A stretch of DNA of 64,000 nucleotides from Paracoccus onchidii (GCF_028294535.1 NZ_JAQBIE010000003.1:62001-126000); one strand, 5' to 3'. Positions 1 through 10,409 are shown, counted from the first letter of the stretch. A program made the numbers and translations. The notes: a model not told the origin generated them from the sequence alone.

Positions 1-338
1 TCGCCATAGGGGCCGACCCACATGTCATAGCCGGCCTTGCTGCTGATGATCAGCTGATCGCGATATCCCGCGAAATCGTTGCGCAGGATATCCCCGAACG
101 CCTCGTCGGCGCTGCCGGGCGGCGGGCCATAGTTATTGGCCAGATCGAAATGGGTGATCCCCAGATCAAAAGCCCTGCGGCAGATGTCGCGCTTGGTCTG
201 ATGCGGCGTGTCTTGGCCGAAATTGTGCCACAGCCCAAGACTGATCGCGGGCAGTTTCAGCCCCGAACGCCCCGTGCGGCGATACTGCATCCGGTCATAG
301 CGGTCGCCCGCGGGCTGATAGCGCAATTCCTCAACCAT
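1..338 (-). CDS. Aldo/keto reductase, YghZ/Mgr (AKR14) type, partial (3' end outside window)
   Basis: Reading leftward from the ATG at 338, the frame stays open to the window edge, so only about the first 112 residues are present. They contain GLWHNFG (about residue 42), FDLGITHFDLANNYGPPPGSA and the KAGYDMWVGPYG stretch typical of the E. coli YghZ / L-glyceraldehyde-3-phosphate reductase branch of the NADPH-dependent TIM-barrel aldo/keto reductases. The start codon overlaps the end of ileS by 8 bases, so translation is probably coupled to it. The catalytic Tyr (ANNY) is visible; the rest of the barrel is not. Confidence 0.88.
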   Translation of the reverse strand, partial: MVEELRYQPAGDRYDRMQYRRTGRSGLKLPAISLGLWHNFGQDTPHQTKRDICRRAFDLGITHFDLANNYGPPPGSADEAFGDILRNDFAGYRDQLIISSKAGYDMWVGPYG

Positions 339-3255
339 GGCTCAGAACCTCGTTGCAGCGGGCACAGACACCCGGATGTTCATGGGTGCCGACATCTGGC
401 AGGATCTTCCAGCAGCGTTGGCATTTCTGCCCGTCGGCCAGTTCGAAGACCACACCGATCCCCGGCGCCTCGGCCATGCGGAACGCGTCATTCGGAACCG
501 GATCCCCGGTCAGCGACAGGTCCGACACGATGCACATATCGGCGAAGTTCACCGATTTCAGCGCGGCCAGCATGTCGCCATCCTCGACATGGACGACCGG
601 TGCGGCCTCGAGGCTGGCACCGATGGTCTTGTCCGAACGTTTGACCTCCAGCGCGGCAGTCACAACGCGCCGGGCGCGGCGGACGTGATCCCATTTCGCG
701 GCCAGAGGCTCGTTCAGCCAGTCCGCCAGCGTTGTCGGAAAATCGCGTAGATGTACGCTGTCATCCTCGGACGGGAAGCGCGACAGCCAGACATCCTCCA
801 TCGTGAAGGGCAGGATCGGCGCCAGCCATGTCACCAGACGGTGATACAGGATGTCCAGAACCGTCCGCACCGCGCGGCGGCGGGTGCTGTCCGGCGCATC
901 GCAATACAGCGCATCCTTGCGGATATCGAAATAAAAGGCCGACAGATCGACGGTGCAGAACTGGAACAGCATCTGGAACACGCCCTGGAAATCAAAGCGG
1001 TCATAGCCGGTGCGAACCCCATGATCCAACTGCGCCAGACGGTGCAGCACCCATTGCTCAAGCTCGGGCATTTCGCCTGGGGCCAGCTTCTCGCCCTCGT
1101 CGAAATCGGCCAGCGCCCCCAACATGAAGCGAAGCGTATTGCGCAACCGGCGATAACTGTCGGCGGTGCCTTTCAGGATCTCTTTCCCGATGCGCTGATC
1201 CGCCGTGTAATCGGCCTGCGCCACCCACAGACGCAGGATATCGGCGCCATATTGCTTGATGACCTCGGCCGGAACGACGGTATTGCCCAGCGACTTGGAC
1301 ATCTTCATGCCCTTTTCGTCCAGGGTGAACCCATGCGTCACCACGTTGCGATAGGGCGCGCGCCCCTTGGTCGCGCTGGCCTGCAACAATGACGACTGGA
1401 ACCAGCCGCGATGCTGATCCGTGCCCTCCATATAGACATCGGCGATGCCGTCGGCGACCCCGTCCTGACGGTCGCGCAGCACGAAGGCATGGGTCGAACC
1501 ACTGTCAAACCACACATCCAGCACATCCATGACCTGATCATAGGCATCCGGATCGACCAACCCGTCAAGCACCCGCGTCTTGAAATCGTCGCGATACCAG
1601 ACATCCGCACCATCGGCCTCAAAGGCTTCGATGATCCGATCATTCACGCGCTGATCGCGCAGCAGAAAATCGGGATCGGTCGGCTTGCCCCCTTTCCTGA
1701 CGAAACAGGTCAGCGGCACACCCCAGGCTCTCTGGCGTGACAACACCCAGTCAGGACGACCTTCGACCATGGAATGAATGCGGTTGCGCCCGGTCTGCGG
1801 CCACCACTTCACCAGCTTGTCGATGCTGCTCAATGCGCGCGCACGGATCGTGTCGCCGTGATCGCCCATTCCGTCTTCCAGCGGCTTGTCGATTGCGGCA
1901 AACCATTGCGCCGTATTGCGATAGATCAGCGGAGCCTTCGAGCGCCAGCTATGGGGATAGCTGTGCTTGATCTTGCCCTTGGCCAGAAGCCTGCCCGCCC
2001 ATGCCAACTGTTTGATGACACTTACATTGGCCGGGCCGTCCTTGCCATCCGAAGCAACGATGGCCTCGCCGCCGAACAGCGGCAGATCGGCACGATAGCT
2101 GCCATCCGGTTCGACATTATAGGTCATTGGCAGCTTGTATTTCAGACCCAGCTGATAATCGTCATCACCGTGGCTGGGCGCGGTATGCACAAAACCCGTG
2201 CCCGCATCGTCAGTCACATGATCGCCCGGCAGCATGGGAACGTCATAGTCCCACTCGCCTTCAGCCCCCTCGACCCCGCGCAACGGGTGGGCCAGCACCA
2301 ATCCATCAAGATCGGCGGCCGCAACATCAGCCACGCGGGTCCAATCCTCGATTTTGCCCGAAGTCTTGACGCTGTCGGCCAACGCATCGGCCAGAACCAG
2401 AAGTTCACCGGTTCTTGCGGTGGCATTTTCGGCCACCTGGCCAACCTCATACAAGCCATAGGCGATGTCAGGATTGAACGCGACCGCACGGTTCTGCGGA
2501 ATTGTCCAGGGCGTGGTGGTCCAGATCACGACATTGACAGGTTTCTTCTTCGCGAAAATACCCTGCTCGCTCACCACCTCGAACCGCACCCAGATGGTGT
2601 GGCTGGTGTGATCGTGATACTCGACCTCGGCCTCGGCCAGCGCGGTCTTTTCGACCGGCGACCACATCACGGGCTTGCTGCCTTGATACAGGCTGCCATT
2701 CATCAAAAGCTTCATGAACTCGGCCGCGATCACCGCCTCGGCATGGTAATCCATCGTCAGATAGGGATCTTCCCATTTGCCGGTGATACCCAACCGCTTG
2801 AACTCGTCACGTTGGACATTCACCCAATGATCGGCAAAGCGGCGGCATTCCTGACGGAACTCGACCACATCGACGGCATCCTTGTCCTTGCCCTCATTGC
2901 GGTATTTTTCCTCGATCTTCCATTCGATCGGCAGGCCGTGGCAATCCCAGCCCGGCACATAGCGCGCATCGCGCCCCATCATCTGGTGACTGCGCACGAT
3001 GATGTCCTTGATGGTCTTGTTCAGCGCGTGCCCGATATGCAGATGGCCATTCGCATAGGGCGGGCCGTCATGCAGGATGAACGGGCTGCGCCCTTCGGCA
3101 CGTTCGCGCAACCGATCATAGATGCCGATCCGCTCCCAGCGATCCAGCCATTCGGGCTCGCGCTGAGGCAATCCGGCACGCATCGGGAAATCGGTCTTGG
3201 GCAGAAAAACGGTATCGCGGTAATCTGGGGCGTCGGAGGGGGTTTCGGCGCTCAT
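331..3255 (-). CDS. ileS: Isoleucyl-tRNA synthetase
   Basis: This 974-residue class I synthetase charges tRNA-Ile in the cytoplasm. The HIGH motif appears as GHLHIGHALN (residues 73-76), the KMSKS loop as KGMKMSKSLGN near residue 645, and the large insert between them holds the editing domain (TTTPWTIP near residue 250). The C-terminus carries a CxxC...CxxC zinc knuckle (CQRCW and CARCN), as in the bacterial-type enzyme. It begins ATSAETPSD-like with ATG at 3255 and is followed by an overlapping aldo/keto reductase gene. A strong hairpin lies in its upstream region. Confidence 0.98.
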   Translation of the reverse strand: MSAETPSDAPDYRDTVFLPKTDFPMRAGLPQREPEWLDRWERIGIYDRLRERAEGRSPFILHDGPPYANGHLHIGHALNKTIKDIIVRSHQMMGRDARYVPGWDCHGLPIEWKIEEKYRNEGKDKDAVDVVEFRQECRRFADHWVNVQRDEFKRLGITGKWEDPYLTMDYHAEAVIAAEFMKLLMNGSLYQGSKPVMWSPVEKTALAEAEVEYHDHTSHTIWVRFEVVSEQGIFAKKKPVNVVIWTTTPWTIPQNRAVAFNPDIAYGLYEVGQVAENATARTGELLVLADALADSVKTSGKIEDWTRVADVAAADLDGLVLAHPLRGVEGAEGEWDYDVPMLPGDHVTDDAGTGFVHTAPSHGDDDYQLGLKYKLPMTYNVEPDGSYRADLPLFGGEAIVASDGKDGPANVSVIKQLAWAGRLLAKGKIKHSYPHSWRSKAPLIYRNTAQWFAAIDKPLEDGMGDHGDTIRARALSSIDKLVKWWPQTGRNRIHSMVEGRPDWVLSRQRAWGVPLTCFVRKGGKPTDPDFLLRDQRVNDRIIEAFEADGADVWYRDDFKTRVLDGLVDPDAYDQVMDVLDVWFDSGSTHAFVLRDRQDGVADGIADVYMEGTDQHRGWFQSSLLQASATKGRAPYRNVVTHGFTLDEKGMKMSKSLGNTVVPAEVIKQYGADILRLWVAQADYTADQRIGKEILKGTADSYRRLRNTLRFMLGALADFDEGEKLAPGEMPELEQWVLHRLAQLDHGVRTGYDRFDFQGVFQMLFQFCTVDLSAFYFDIRKDALYCDAPDSTRRRAVRTVLDILYHRLVTWLAPILPFTMEDVWLSRFPSEDDSVHLRDFPTTLADWLNEPLAAKWDHVRRARRVVTAALEVKRSDKTIGASLEAAPVVHVEDGDMLAALKSVNFADMCIVSDLSLTGDPVPNDAFRMAEAPGIGVVFELADGQKCQRCWKILPDVGTHEHPGVCARCNEVLSHG

Positions 3256-3292
3256 CGGGGTGATCCTTCGTCATGCATTTGAACAGGCGTAA

Positions 3293-3322
3293 CCCGGCGG
3301 CGTAAAACCTTACGCCACCGGG
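3293..3322 (-). promoter_or_regulatory. Hairpin in the region upstream of ileS
   Basis: The arms 3293-3305 and 3310-3322 pair as CCGGG/CCCGG plus GGCGTAA/TTACGCC with one internal mismatch and a 4-nt loop. It ends about 38 bases before the ileS ATG. On the minus strand it would be a 5' UTR stem; a further GGCGTAA copy lies next to it (3286-3292), which could offer an alternative partner. There is no U-run after it, so it is not an obvious terminator. Function is inferred only from position. Confidence 0.4.
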
Positions 3323-3425
3323 CTGCTAATTCGATGTTCAAACGCCGGAAATTCCATGCAGCCTCTATAGAAAGGCGACGGCATGGCTGCAAGCACAGCC
3401 CACCAAAGATTGCTCGATTTCCATA

Positions 3426-3869
3426 TTGCGCCTTGCCAACACGGGCAAAGGGCAACAGATTACCGCGATGTTGCCGCCCCGCTTCCCGATCAACGCAGCG
3501 CAGATCGATCATGTCGTCGCGCTTTTCTATGCCTCGGTGCGCCGACACGAGGTTCTGGGTCCGATCTTTGCCGCCCATGTCACAGACTGGCCCGCCCACG
3601 AAGCCAAGATTGCGGGATTCTGGAAAAAGGCAATCCTTCACGAAGCGGGTTATGACGGGAACCCGATGCAGGTCCATATGGCGACAGGTGATGTCCGGGG
3701 GGATCATTTCGCGATCTGGCTGGCGCTGTTCGACCAGACGCTGGACCGTGCATTGCCGGGCGATACCGCCCGCGGCTGGTCGGCGCTGGCGCATCGGATC
3801 GGCCGCGGGTTGCGCATGGGCGTCGAGGATCTGTCCCGATCGACAAGCGCCCCACCCCGCCTGAGTTAG
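3426..3869 (+). CDS. Group III truncated haemoglobin
   Basis: A 147-residue small globin of the group III (trHbP, Cgb/Ctb-like) type. Signatures are LFYASVRRHEVLGPIF, WPAHEAKIAGFWKKAIL, YDGNPMQVHM (proximal His region) and HFAIWLALFDQTL. Family members bind O2 or NO and are linked to oxygen supply or nitrosative stress. A second ATG at 3468 would remove 14 weakly conserved residues and is an equally possible start. It stands alone on the plus strand between minus-strand genes and its end overlaps the convergent TRIC gene by 4 bases. Confidence 0.87.
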   Translation: MRLANTGKGQQITAMLPPRFPINAAQIDHVVALFYASVRRHEVLGPIFAAHVTDWPAHEAKIAGFWKKAILHEAGYDGNPMQVHMATGDVRGDHFAIWLALFDQTLDRALPGDTARGWSALAHRIGRGLRMGVEDLSRSTSAPPRLS

Positions 3870-4504
3870 CCCCGCATGCGTGGCGGGCGCGGCTTGTAGG
3901 TCGGCAACCGCCAGCCCCAGATCAGGCTGCCCGCACGCAGCACCCAAACCACCAGCGCACAAGCAATCAGACTTTGATTGCGTTCAAACCCCAACCATCC
4001 CAGCAACACGGCTGCCAGCGCACCGCCAAACGCCGCCGTCAGATACAGTTCGCCCTGTTTCAGCACCAAAGGCACCTCGTTGCCGACGACATCGCGCATC
4101 AAGCCGCCAAAAGTGCCGGTAACAAAACCCATGATCACGATCACGACCGGCCCGAAACCGCCTTCCGTGGCCACCCCCACCCCTGCTGCCACGGCCACCG
4201 CCAGGGCGATGCTGTCCAACCAGATCAGCACCCGATAGCGGCTTTCGAACAGATGCGCGGTCCAGAACACCAGCAATGCTGCCCCTGCCGCAAGCAGGAC
4301 ATAGGCCGGCTGCGCCACCCAGAAAACCGTCTCGCGCCCCAGCAGCAGGTCACGCAGCGTGCCCCCGCCCACGGCCGTCAGGGTGGCCATGAAGATGAAC
4401 CCGACCGGATCCAGCTGCGACCGGCTGGCGACCAGCGCCCCGGTCAGTGCGAAAATCAGCACCGATCCGTAATCCAGACCCGCAACCAGGGTTTCCGGTG
4501 TCAT
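3866..4504 (-). CDS. Trimeric intracellular cation channel (TRIC) family membrane protein
   Basis: A 212-residue protein with about seven membrane segments arranged as two UPF0126 repeats. Both carry the glycine-arginine-aspartate motif: [11 protein letters not shown] near residue 48 and [13 protein letters not shown] near residue 133. Bacterial members form trimeric cation channels related to animal TRIC proteins; the E. coli homologue is YadS/YicG. Its ATG overlaps the rnhA stop (ATGA), making it the last gene of the ispH-GST-rnhA run. Ion selectivity cannot be read from the sequence. Confidence 0.88.
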   Translation of the reverse strand: MTPETLVAGLDYGSVLIFALTGALVASRSQLDPVGFIFMATLTAVGGGTLRDLLLGRETVFWVAQPAYVLLAAGAALLVFWTAHLFESRYRVLIWLDSIALAVAVAAGVGVATEGGFGPVVIVIMGFVTGTFGGLMRDVVGNEVPLVLKQGELYLTAAFGGALAAVLLGWLGFERNQSLIACALVVWVLRAGSLIWGWRLPTYKPRPPRMRG

Positions 4505-4950
4505 TTGAACGGTGCCATTCCGGCCCGCGCCAGTTCATCGGCGCGCTCATTTTCGACATGCCCGGCATGGCCCTTGATCCAGCGCCACTCGACATCATGG
4601 ATGCGCTGCACCTCGTCCAGACGCTGCCACAGCTCGACATTCTTGACCGGTTTCTTAGATGCGGTGCGCCAGCCATTGCGCTTCCAGCCATGGATCCACT
4701 GGGTCACGCCATTCTTGACATAGGCGCTGTCGGTGGTGATCACGATCTTGCTGGCGCGGGACAGGGTTTCCAGCGCGCTGATCGCGGCCATCAGCTCCAT
4801 CCGGTTGTTCGTGGTCGCGGCTTCACCGCCCTGCAACTCGCGTTCCTTGACGATCTTGTCGCCATCCATCGCGCGCAGCAGAACGCCCCAGCCACCCGGC
4901 CCGGGATTGCCACTGCAGGCCCCGTCGGTCCATGCAAACAACTCAGCCAT
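4501..4950 (-). CDS. rnhA: Ribonuclease HI
   Basis: RNase HI cleaves the RNA strand of RNA/DNA hybrids. The four acidic active-site positions are visible in [29 protein letters not shown] and ENERADELA, and the KGHAGH handle is present. I take the ATG at 4950 ([10 protein letters not shown]) rather than the longer open frame, because homology begins there and it overlaps the upstream GST stop by 8 bases. This gives 149 residues, close to the usual 150-155. Confidence 0.96.
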   Translation of the reverse strand: MAELFAWTDGACSGNPGPGGWGVLLRAMDGDKIVKERELQGGEAATTNNRMELMAAISALETLSRASKIVITTDSAYVKNGVTQWIHGWKRNGWRTASKKPVKNVELWQRLDEVQRIHDVEWRWIKGHAGHVENERADELARAGMAPFK

Positions 4951-5548
4951 CCAACCCCACATATCCCGGCAAGGCAGCAATGCGGTCGATCCAGGCATTT
5001 ACCGCCGGAAACCGTTTCATATCGAACCCACCCCGGCTGCCCGCCGTATGGGTATAGGCATAAAGGCAAATATCGGCGAGGCTGACCTCATCGGTGGCCA
5101 GCCAGTCATGTTCGGCCAATCTGGTCTGCATGACGCCCAGCAGATCATGCCCCCGCGCAAGCAATTCGGCCATACGCTCGGGCGTGGCCAGATGCGCGCG
5201 CGACGGATAGGTCCGAAGCGAGGCGCGCACGGCGATCACGCCTTCATGCTGGTTCTGCTCCCAGAACATCCATGACAACATCTGCGCGCGCTGGAACGGA
5301 TCGTCAGGCACGAAATCGGTGCCCTCACCCAGCCAGTTCAGGATCGCATTCGATTCCGGCAGCATCCGCCCGTCATCCAGATGCAGAACAGGGGCCTTGC
5401 CGAACGGCAGGGCCTGCGCGGATTTTGCCCGCGCCATGGCGTCCGAGGCATCTTCGACATCGACCAAATCGCAGGCACGCCCGGTCAGGGCCAGAAGCAA
5501 CCTGACCTTATAGCTGTTGCCGGAAGAAGGCATCGAATAAAGACGCAT
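4943..5548 (-). CDS. Glutathione S-transferase family protein
   Basis: A 201-residue protein with an N-terminal thioredoxin-like domain ([19 protein letters not shown], then the cis-Pro region [10 protein letters not shown] and ESNAIL) and an all-helical C-terminal domain containing the [12 protein letters not shown] motif. These are the standard features of soluble GSTs. The substrate is unknown. It follows ispH by 23 bases and overlaps rnhA by 8, so it is almost certainly co-transcribed with both. Confidence 0.9.
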   Translation of the reverse strand: MRLYSMPSSGNSYKVRLLLALTGRACDLVDVEDASDAMARAKSAQALPFGKAPVLHLDDGRMLPESNAILNWLGEGTDFVPDDPFQRAQMLSWMFWEQNQHEGVIAVRASLRTYPSRAHLATPERMAELLARGHDLLGVMQTRLAEHDWLATDEVSLADICLYAYTHTAGSRGGFDMKRFPAVNAWIDRIAALPGYVGLDG

Positions 5549-5571
5549 CGGGCGTTCCTTGCGCTGTCGGG

Positions 5572-6528
5572 TCAGGCCGGTTCGCGCAACACGCGCGGCA
5601 CCTTGAATTCGACATTCTCCTGCGCCGTCTCGACGATCTCGACGGTCACGTCATAGCGATCACGGAACGCCGCAATCACCTCGTCCACAAGAATTTCCGG
5701 GGCGCTGGCACCGGCGGTCACGCCCACCGCCCGCACGCCCTGAATCGCCCGCCAGTCGATCTGATCCGCCCGCATCACCAGTTGCGAATAGGCGCAGCCC
5801 TCGGCCCGCCCGACCTCGACCAGACGTTTCGAGTTGCTGGAATTCGGCGCGCCAATCACCAGAAGCGCATCAATCTTGGGCGCAACAGCCTTTACCGCCG
5901 CCTGGCGATTGGTGGTGGCATAGCAGATATCTTCCTTGGCCGGGCCGATGATCGCCGGAAACCGCGCCTGCAGCGCCGCGACGATCGCCGCGGTATCATC
6001 AACCGACAGGGTGGTCTGGGTGATGAAGGCCAGCCGTTCGGGATCGCGCGGCGTGATCGTCGCCACATCGGCGGCGGTTTCCACCAGGATCACCTCGCCT
6101 TCAGGCAGCTGCCCCATGGTGCCCAGCACCTCGGGGTGGCCTTCATGTCCGATCATGACCATCTGCAGGCCATTGGCGTGGTGACGTTCAGCCTCGACAT
6201 GGACCTTGCTGACCAGCGGACAGGTCGCGTCGACAAAGACCATCTCGCGGCGGCGGGCCTCGGCGGGCACCGCCTTGGGCACACCATGCGCCGAAAAGAT
6301 CACCGGGCGGTCATCGGGGCATTCGTCCAGCTCCTCGACGAAGACCGCACCCTTTTCGCGCAGGGAATCGACGACGAATTTGTTGTGGACGATCTCGTGG
6401 CGGACATAGACCGGCGCGCCCCATTTCTGCAGCGCCATTTCGACGATCTTGATGGCGCGGTCGACACCGGCGCAGAATCCGCGCGGCGCAGCAAGATACA
6501 GGGTAAGAGGCGATTTCGCGTGTTCCAT
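5572..6528 (-). CDS. ispH: 4-hydroxy-3-methylbut-2-enyl diphosphate reductase
   Basis: Last enzyme of the non-mevalonate (MEP) isoprenoid pathway, converting HMBPP to IPP and DMAPP with a [4Fe-4S] cluster. The three cluster cysteines are seen in [12 protein letters not shown] (Cys19), [11 protein letters not shown] and ICYATTNRQ, together with the catalytic-Glu motif [11 protein letters not shown]. At 318 residues the length is normal. It is the first gene of a minus-strand run with GST, rnhA and the TRIC channel gene. Confidence 0.98.
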   Translation of the reverse strand: MEHAKSPLTLYLAAPRGFCAGVDRAIKIVEMALQKWGAPVYVRHEIVHNKFVVDSLREKGAVFVEELDECPDDRPVIFSAHGVPKAVPAEARRREMVFVDATCPLVSKVHVEAERHHANGLQMVMIGHEGHPEVLGTMGQLPEGEVILVETAADVATITPRDPERLAFITQTTLSVDDTAAIVAALQARFPAIIGPAKEDICYATTNRQAAVKAVAPKIDALLVIGAPNSSNSKRLVEVGRAEGCAYSQLVMRADQIDWRAIQGVRAVGVTAGASAPEILVDEVIAAFRDRYDVTVEIVETAQENVEFKVPRVLREPA

Positions 6529-6608
6529 ATCGTCGAGTTAACGCGACAACCTTCCTTCGTCCAGTGAAAGCAACGTCACGATTGCGCATGGCGGAGTGGC
6601 GATCCGTG

Positions 6609-8039
6609 TCAGGACGCACAGGCCAGCAATGCACCGACATCCAGATACCGTTCGAGGTGATCGGCCAGCTGATCCAGCGCCTGATCAACACCGGCTTCAT
6701 ATCCCGGACGGGACGCAACGCCCAACCGCCCAAGATATGCCGCGCGAAACCTGTCATCCGCAAAAAGCCCGTGCAGATATGTGCCGGCGACCCGACCATC
6801 CGGGCTGACCGCGCCATCAGGTTGGGGGATATGGGCAAATGGACGCACGGAATCGGCACCCTCGCTGCGCCCCATGTGAATTTCATACCCTGTCACCGGG
6901 CAATCCATGGCCGTTCCACTGATACGCGTCAGGCGCTTGTCACCGGCCATGACTGTCCGGATCTGCAACAGACCCAGGCCCTCGACCCGCCCCTTGGCTC
7001 CGTCAACGCCCTGCGGATCGTCAATGACCTGACCCAACATCTGATAGCCGCCACAGATGCCCAGCACATGCCCGCCCCGCCGCCTATGGGCGATCAGATC
7101 GATGTCCCAACCCTGTGCGCGCAAGAACGCCAGATCGCCCGTGGTGGATTTCGTGCCCGGAACGATGACCAGATCGGCATTCGCCGGGATCGGCTGCCCC
7201 GGCCCAAGCATGGTCAGCGCCACGCCCGGTTCGGCCGCCAAGGGATCGAGATCGTCGAAATTGGCAATGCGTGACAATGTCAGGCATACGACATTCAGGC
7301 CCTTGCCGGTCGAGGCGCGTAAGTCGACAGCATCCTCGGCGGGCAGACGATGGGCCTCGGCAAACCAGGGCACGACGCCGAACCCCGCCCAGCCCGTGCG
7401 TTCCTGAATAAACCGGTAGCCGTCATCGAACAGACGCGGATCACCACGGAACTTGTTGATCAGAAATCCGCGAATCATTTCGGCGTCCAGCGGGTCGATA
7501 ACGTTCTGGGTGCCGATGATCTGGGCGATCACCCCGCCGCGATCGATATCCCCGGCCAGCACGACCGGCACATTCGCGGCCCGCGCAAATCCCATATTGG
7601 CAATGTCCCGCGGACGCAGATTGACCTCTGCCGGGCTGCCCGCGCCCTCGACCAGGACCAGATCATGATCGCGCCGCAACCGGCCATAGCTTTCCAGAAC
7701 CGCGTCAAGCAAGCGAGGCTTCAAACCGCCGTAATCGCGCGCCTGCGCCCGGCCAATTACCCTGCCCTGCACGACGACCTGCGCGCCCGTATCGGTTTCG
7801 GGCTTCAACAGGACCGGATTCATGTCCGTATGGGGTTCAAGGCCACAGGCGCGTGCCTGTAACGCCTGCGCGCGGCCAATCTCTCCTCCGTTGCAGGTCA
7901 CGGCGGCATTGTTTGACATATTCTGCGGCTTGAAGGGCGCAACCGACATACCGCGACGCCGCGCAACCCGGCACAATCCTGCCACCAGCAGCGACTTACC
8001 GACATTGGAACCGGTTCCCTGTATCATTAATGCCGGCAT
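6609..8039 (-). CDS. cobQ: Cobyric acid synthase (adenosylcobyrinic acid a,c-diamide amidating)
   Basis: A 476-residue ATP- and glutamine-dependent amidase that adds four amides to the corrin ring in vitamin B12 synthesis. The N-terminal half has the dethiobiotin-synthetase-like P-loop [11 protein letters not shown] and [21 protein letters not shown] is a family hallmark. The C-terminal half is a class I glutamine amidotransferase with the nucleophile Cys in [10 protein letters not shown]. It is the only cobalamin gene here. I see no B12 riboswitch in the short region upstream (8040-8113). Confidence 0.96.
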   Translation of the reverse strand: MPALMIQGTGSNVGKSLLVAGLCRVARRRGMSVAPFKPQNMSNNAAVTCNGGEIGRAQALQARACGLEPHTDMNPVLLKPETDTGAQVVVQGRVIGRAQARDYGGLKPRLLDAVLESYGRLRRDHDLVLVEGAGSPAEVNLRPRDIANMGFARAANVPVVLAGDIDRGGVIAQIIGTQNVIDPLDAEMIRGFLINKFRGDPRLFDDGYRFIQERTGWAGFGVVPWFAEAHRLPAEDAVDLRASTGKGLNVVCLTLSRIANFDDLDPLAAEPGVALTMLGPGQPIPANADLVIVPGTKSTTGDLAFLRAQGWDIDLIAHRRRGGHVLGICGGYQMLGQVIDDPQGVDGAKGRVEGLGLLQIRTVMAGDKRLTRISGTAMDCPVTGYEIHMGRSEGADSVRPFAHIPQPDGAVSPDGRVAGTYLHGLFADDRFRAAYLGRLGVASRPGYEAGVDQALDQLADHLERYLDVGALLACAS

Positions 8040-8113
8040 CTGGGGACACTCTGCTTGCCATCACCTGTATCGGTGACTAGATAGGCCCGTCCGCAAATGA
8101 AAGGCCGAATTCC

Positions 8114-8611
8114 GTGGAAAACGTCGTGCTGACCATACATCTGATCCTGGCGGTGCTGTTGACCGGGGTCGTTTTGCTGCAACGCTCGGAAGGCGGTGGC
8201 CTTGGCGTGGGTGGCGGCAGCGGCGGCGGCGTCATGTCCGGCCGTCAGGCCGCGAACGCGCTGACACGCCTGACCTGGGTGTTCGGCATCGCGATTTTCT
8301 GCACGTCTATCGCATTGACCATCATTGCAGCGCGGCAATCCGCGAACAGCTCGATCATGGATCAGCTTGGCGTTCCCGAACAGCAAGGAAACACGGATAG
8401 CGGCCTGCCGTCATTGCCGACCTACACGCCTCCGCCTTCCACCGGCGGCGACCCGCTGACCCCGCCCGCGCCCGATGCGCCTGCGGCCGGCAGCGCCGCA
8501 CCGGCAGCACAGGAACCCGCAGCACAGGCCCCCGAGGCCGAAGCGCCGGCCGGCGCTGCGATCACGCCTCCGGCTGCGGAAACCGCACCCGCGAACGAGA
8601 CGTCGAACTAA
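8114..8611 (+). CDS. secG: Preprotein translocase subunit SecG with long Ala/Pro tail
   Basis: SecG is the small inner-membrane partner of SecYE. The first 75 residues give two membrane helices (VVLTIHLILAVLLTGVVLL and LTWVFGIAIFCTSIALTIIA) around the conserved glycine-rich loop GGGLGVGGGSGGGVMSGR. The following 90 residues are Pro/Ala/Glu-rich, so the protein (165 aa) is well above the 75-130 usual in most bacteria. The start is GTG at 8114, preceded by GAAAGG at a suitable distance. Divergent from cobQ. Confidence 0.93.
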   Translation: MENVVLTIHLILAVLLTGVVLLQRSEGGGLGVGGGSGGGVMSGRQAANALTRLTWVFGIAIFCTSIALTIIAARQSANSSIMDQLGVPEQQGNTDSGLPSLPTYTPPPSTGGDPLTPPAPDAPAAGSAAPAAQEPAAQAPEAEAPAGAAITPPAAETAPANETSN

Positions 8612-8629
8612 GCCACACGAATATCCAGA

Positions 8630-8650
8630 GGGGCAGAACTTTTCTGCCCC
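8630..8650 (+). terminator. Hairpin after secG
   Basis: A perfect 9-bp stem (GGGGCAGAA / TTCTGCCCC) with a 3-nt loop begins 18 bases after the secG stop. It is not followed by a clear U-run, so its efficiency as an intrinsic terminator is uncertain, but the position between secG and pyrG fits transcript-end formation. Confidence 0.6.
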
Positions 8651-8765
8651 GTATCAACTTGCGGTCCGTTGCGGCCACGGGGCGAATCGCCTATAGCTTT
8701 AGTCCCGTGATGCTGGTCGTTCGGCGGCCCGCAGATTTTGAATTTTTGCTCATCACGGGGTCCAA

Positions 8766-10409
8766 ATGGCGCGTTATATCTTCATCACCGGCGGGGTGGT
8801 TTCGTCCCTTGGCAAGGGACTGTCATCCGCGGCGCTGGGGGCGCTGTTGCAGGCGCGGGGCTTCACCGTGCGATTGCGCAAACTTGACCCCTATCTGAAT
8901 GTCGACCCCGGCACGATGTCGCCCTTTGAACATGGCGAGGTCTTCGTGACCGATGATGGCGCCGAAACCGATCTGGATCTGGGCCATTACGAACGCTTCA
9001 CCGGCGTCAGCGCAAGACGCACCGACAGCGTGTCCTCGGGACGGATCTATTCGAATGTCCTGGAAAAGGAACGTCGCGGCGAATATCTGGGAAAGACCAT
9101 TCAGGTCATTCCGCATGTCACCAATGAAATCAAGGACTTCCTTTCCGTCGGCGATGACGAGGTCGATTTCATGCTGTGCGAGATCGGCGGCACGGTCGGC
9201 GATATCGAGGGCCTGCCCTTCTTTGAGGCAATCCGCCAGTTCATCCACGAGCGCCCGCGCGGCGAATGCATCCTGATGCATCTGACGCTGCTGCCCTATC
9301 TGGCGGCCAGCGGCGAACTGAAGACCAAGCCCACCCAGCACAGCGTCAAGGAACTGCAATCCATCGGTCTGGCTCCCGATGTGCTGGTCTGCCGCTCGGA
9401 ACATCCGATTCCGGAAAAGGAACGCGCCAAGATCGCGCTGTTCTGCAATGTGCGCCCTGATGCGGTGATCCCCGCCTATGATCTGAAATCCATCTACGAG
9501 GCCCCGCTGGCCTATCATCGCGCGGGCCTGGACCGGGCGGTCCTCGATGCCTTCCAGATCAGCCCTGCCCCGCGCCCCGACCTGTCGCGCTGGGAAGATG
9601 TGATGGATCGCCTGGAACATGCCGAAGGCGAAGTGCGCATCGCCGTCGTCGGCAAATACACCCAGCTTGAAGACGCCTATAAATCCATCGCCGAGGCCCT
9701 GACCCATGGCGGCATGGCCAATCGCGTGCGCGTCCGCGCGAATTGGGTCGACAGCGAAAAGCTGGAAGGCGAAGGCGCGCATCTGCTGGACGGCTATCAC
9801 GGCATTATCGTGCCCGGAGGCTTTGGCGAACGCGGGACCGAAGGCATGGTCGCCGCCGCACGTTATGCGCGCGAGAAAAAGGTCCCCTATCTTGGCATCT
9901 GCCTTGGCATGCAGATGGCGGTGATCGAAGCGGCGCGCAACCTTGCCGAGATGCCGGATGCGGGGTCCGAGGAATTCGACCACGAGGCCGGCAAGACCCG
10001 CTTCACCCCCGTCGTCTATCACCTCAAGGAATGGGTGCAGGGCAATTACACGGTGCAGCGCAAGGTCGGCGACGACAAGGGCGGCACGATGCGTCTGGGC
10101 GCCTATACTGCCGTTCTGGCCCCCGATTCCAAGATCAGCGGGATCTATGGCGGCGCGCTGGAAATGGAAGACCGCCACCGTCACCGCTACGAAGTCGACG
10201 CCGCCTATCGCGAACAGCTTGAAAAGGCCGGGCTCAGCTTTTCGGGGATGTCGCCGGATGGCAAGCTGCCCGAGGTGATCGAATATGCCGACCACCCCTG
10301 GTTCATCGGCGTCCAATCGCATCCCGAACTGAAATCCAAGCCCTTTGCTCCGGCACCGCTATTTGCGGGCTTTGTGCGCGCGGCGATGGAGGAAGGGCGT
10401 CTGGTCTGA
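8766..10409 (+). CDS. pyrG: CTP synthase
   Basis: A 547-residue enzyme that aminates UTP to CTP. The synthase domain begins with the diagnostic [16 protein letters not shown] loop and [15 protein letters not shown]; the C-terminal glutamine amidotransferase domain has the nucleophile Cys379 in GICLGMQ and the His/Glu pair in [10 protein letters not shown]. Start at 8766 gives [10 protein letters not shown], the normal N-terminus. The secG-pyrG order is common in alphaproteobacteria. Confidence 0.98.
   Translation: MARYIFITGGVVSSLGKGLSSAALGALLQARGFTVRLRKLDPYLNVDPGTMSPFEHGEVFVTDDGAETDLDLGHYERFTGVSARRTDSVSSGRIYSNVLEKERRGEYLGKTIQVIPHVTNEIKDFLSVGDDEVDFMLCEIGGTVGDIEGLPFFEAIRQFIHERPRGECILMHLTLLPYLAASGELKTKPTQHSVKELQSIGLAPDVLVCRSEHPIPEKERAKIALFCNVRPDAVIPAYDLKSIYEAPLAYHRAGLDRAVLDAFQISPAPRPDLSRWEDVMDRLEHAEGEVRIAVVGKYTQLEDAYKSIAEALTHGGMANRVRVRANWVDSEKLEGEGAHLLDGYHGIIVPGGFGERGTEGMVAAARYAREKKVPYLGICLGMQMAVIEAARNLAEMPDAGSEEFDHEAGKTRFTPVVYHLKEWVQGNYTVQRKVGDDKGGTMRLGAYTAVLAPDSKISGIYGGALEMEDRHRHRYEVDAAYREQLEKAGLSFSGMSPDGKLPEVIEYADHPWFIGVQSHPELKSKPFAPAPLFAGFVRAAMEEGRLV

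Noticed and set aside
1774..3282. A 502-codon plus-strand frame
   Set aside because: It lies antisense within ileS; it has no recognisable domain and shows the usual mirror composition.
3330..3425. FNR-type operator ahead of the haemoglobin gene
   Set aside because: I looked for TTGAT-N4-ATCAA and saw no acceptable match.
8040..8113. Possible cobalamin riboswitch upstream of cobQ
   Set aside because: The interval is only 74 bases and lacks the B12-box sequence; only a small TCACC/GGTGA stem is seen.
8823..10322. A 499-codon minus-strand frame
   Set aside because: Antisense of pyrG, which is certain from its motifs.
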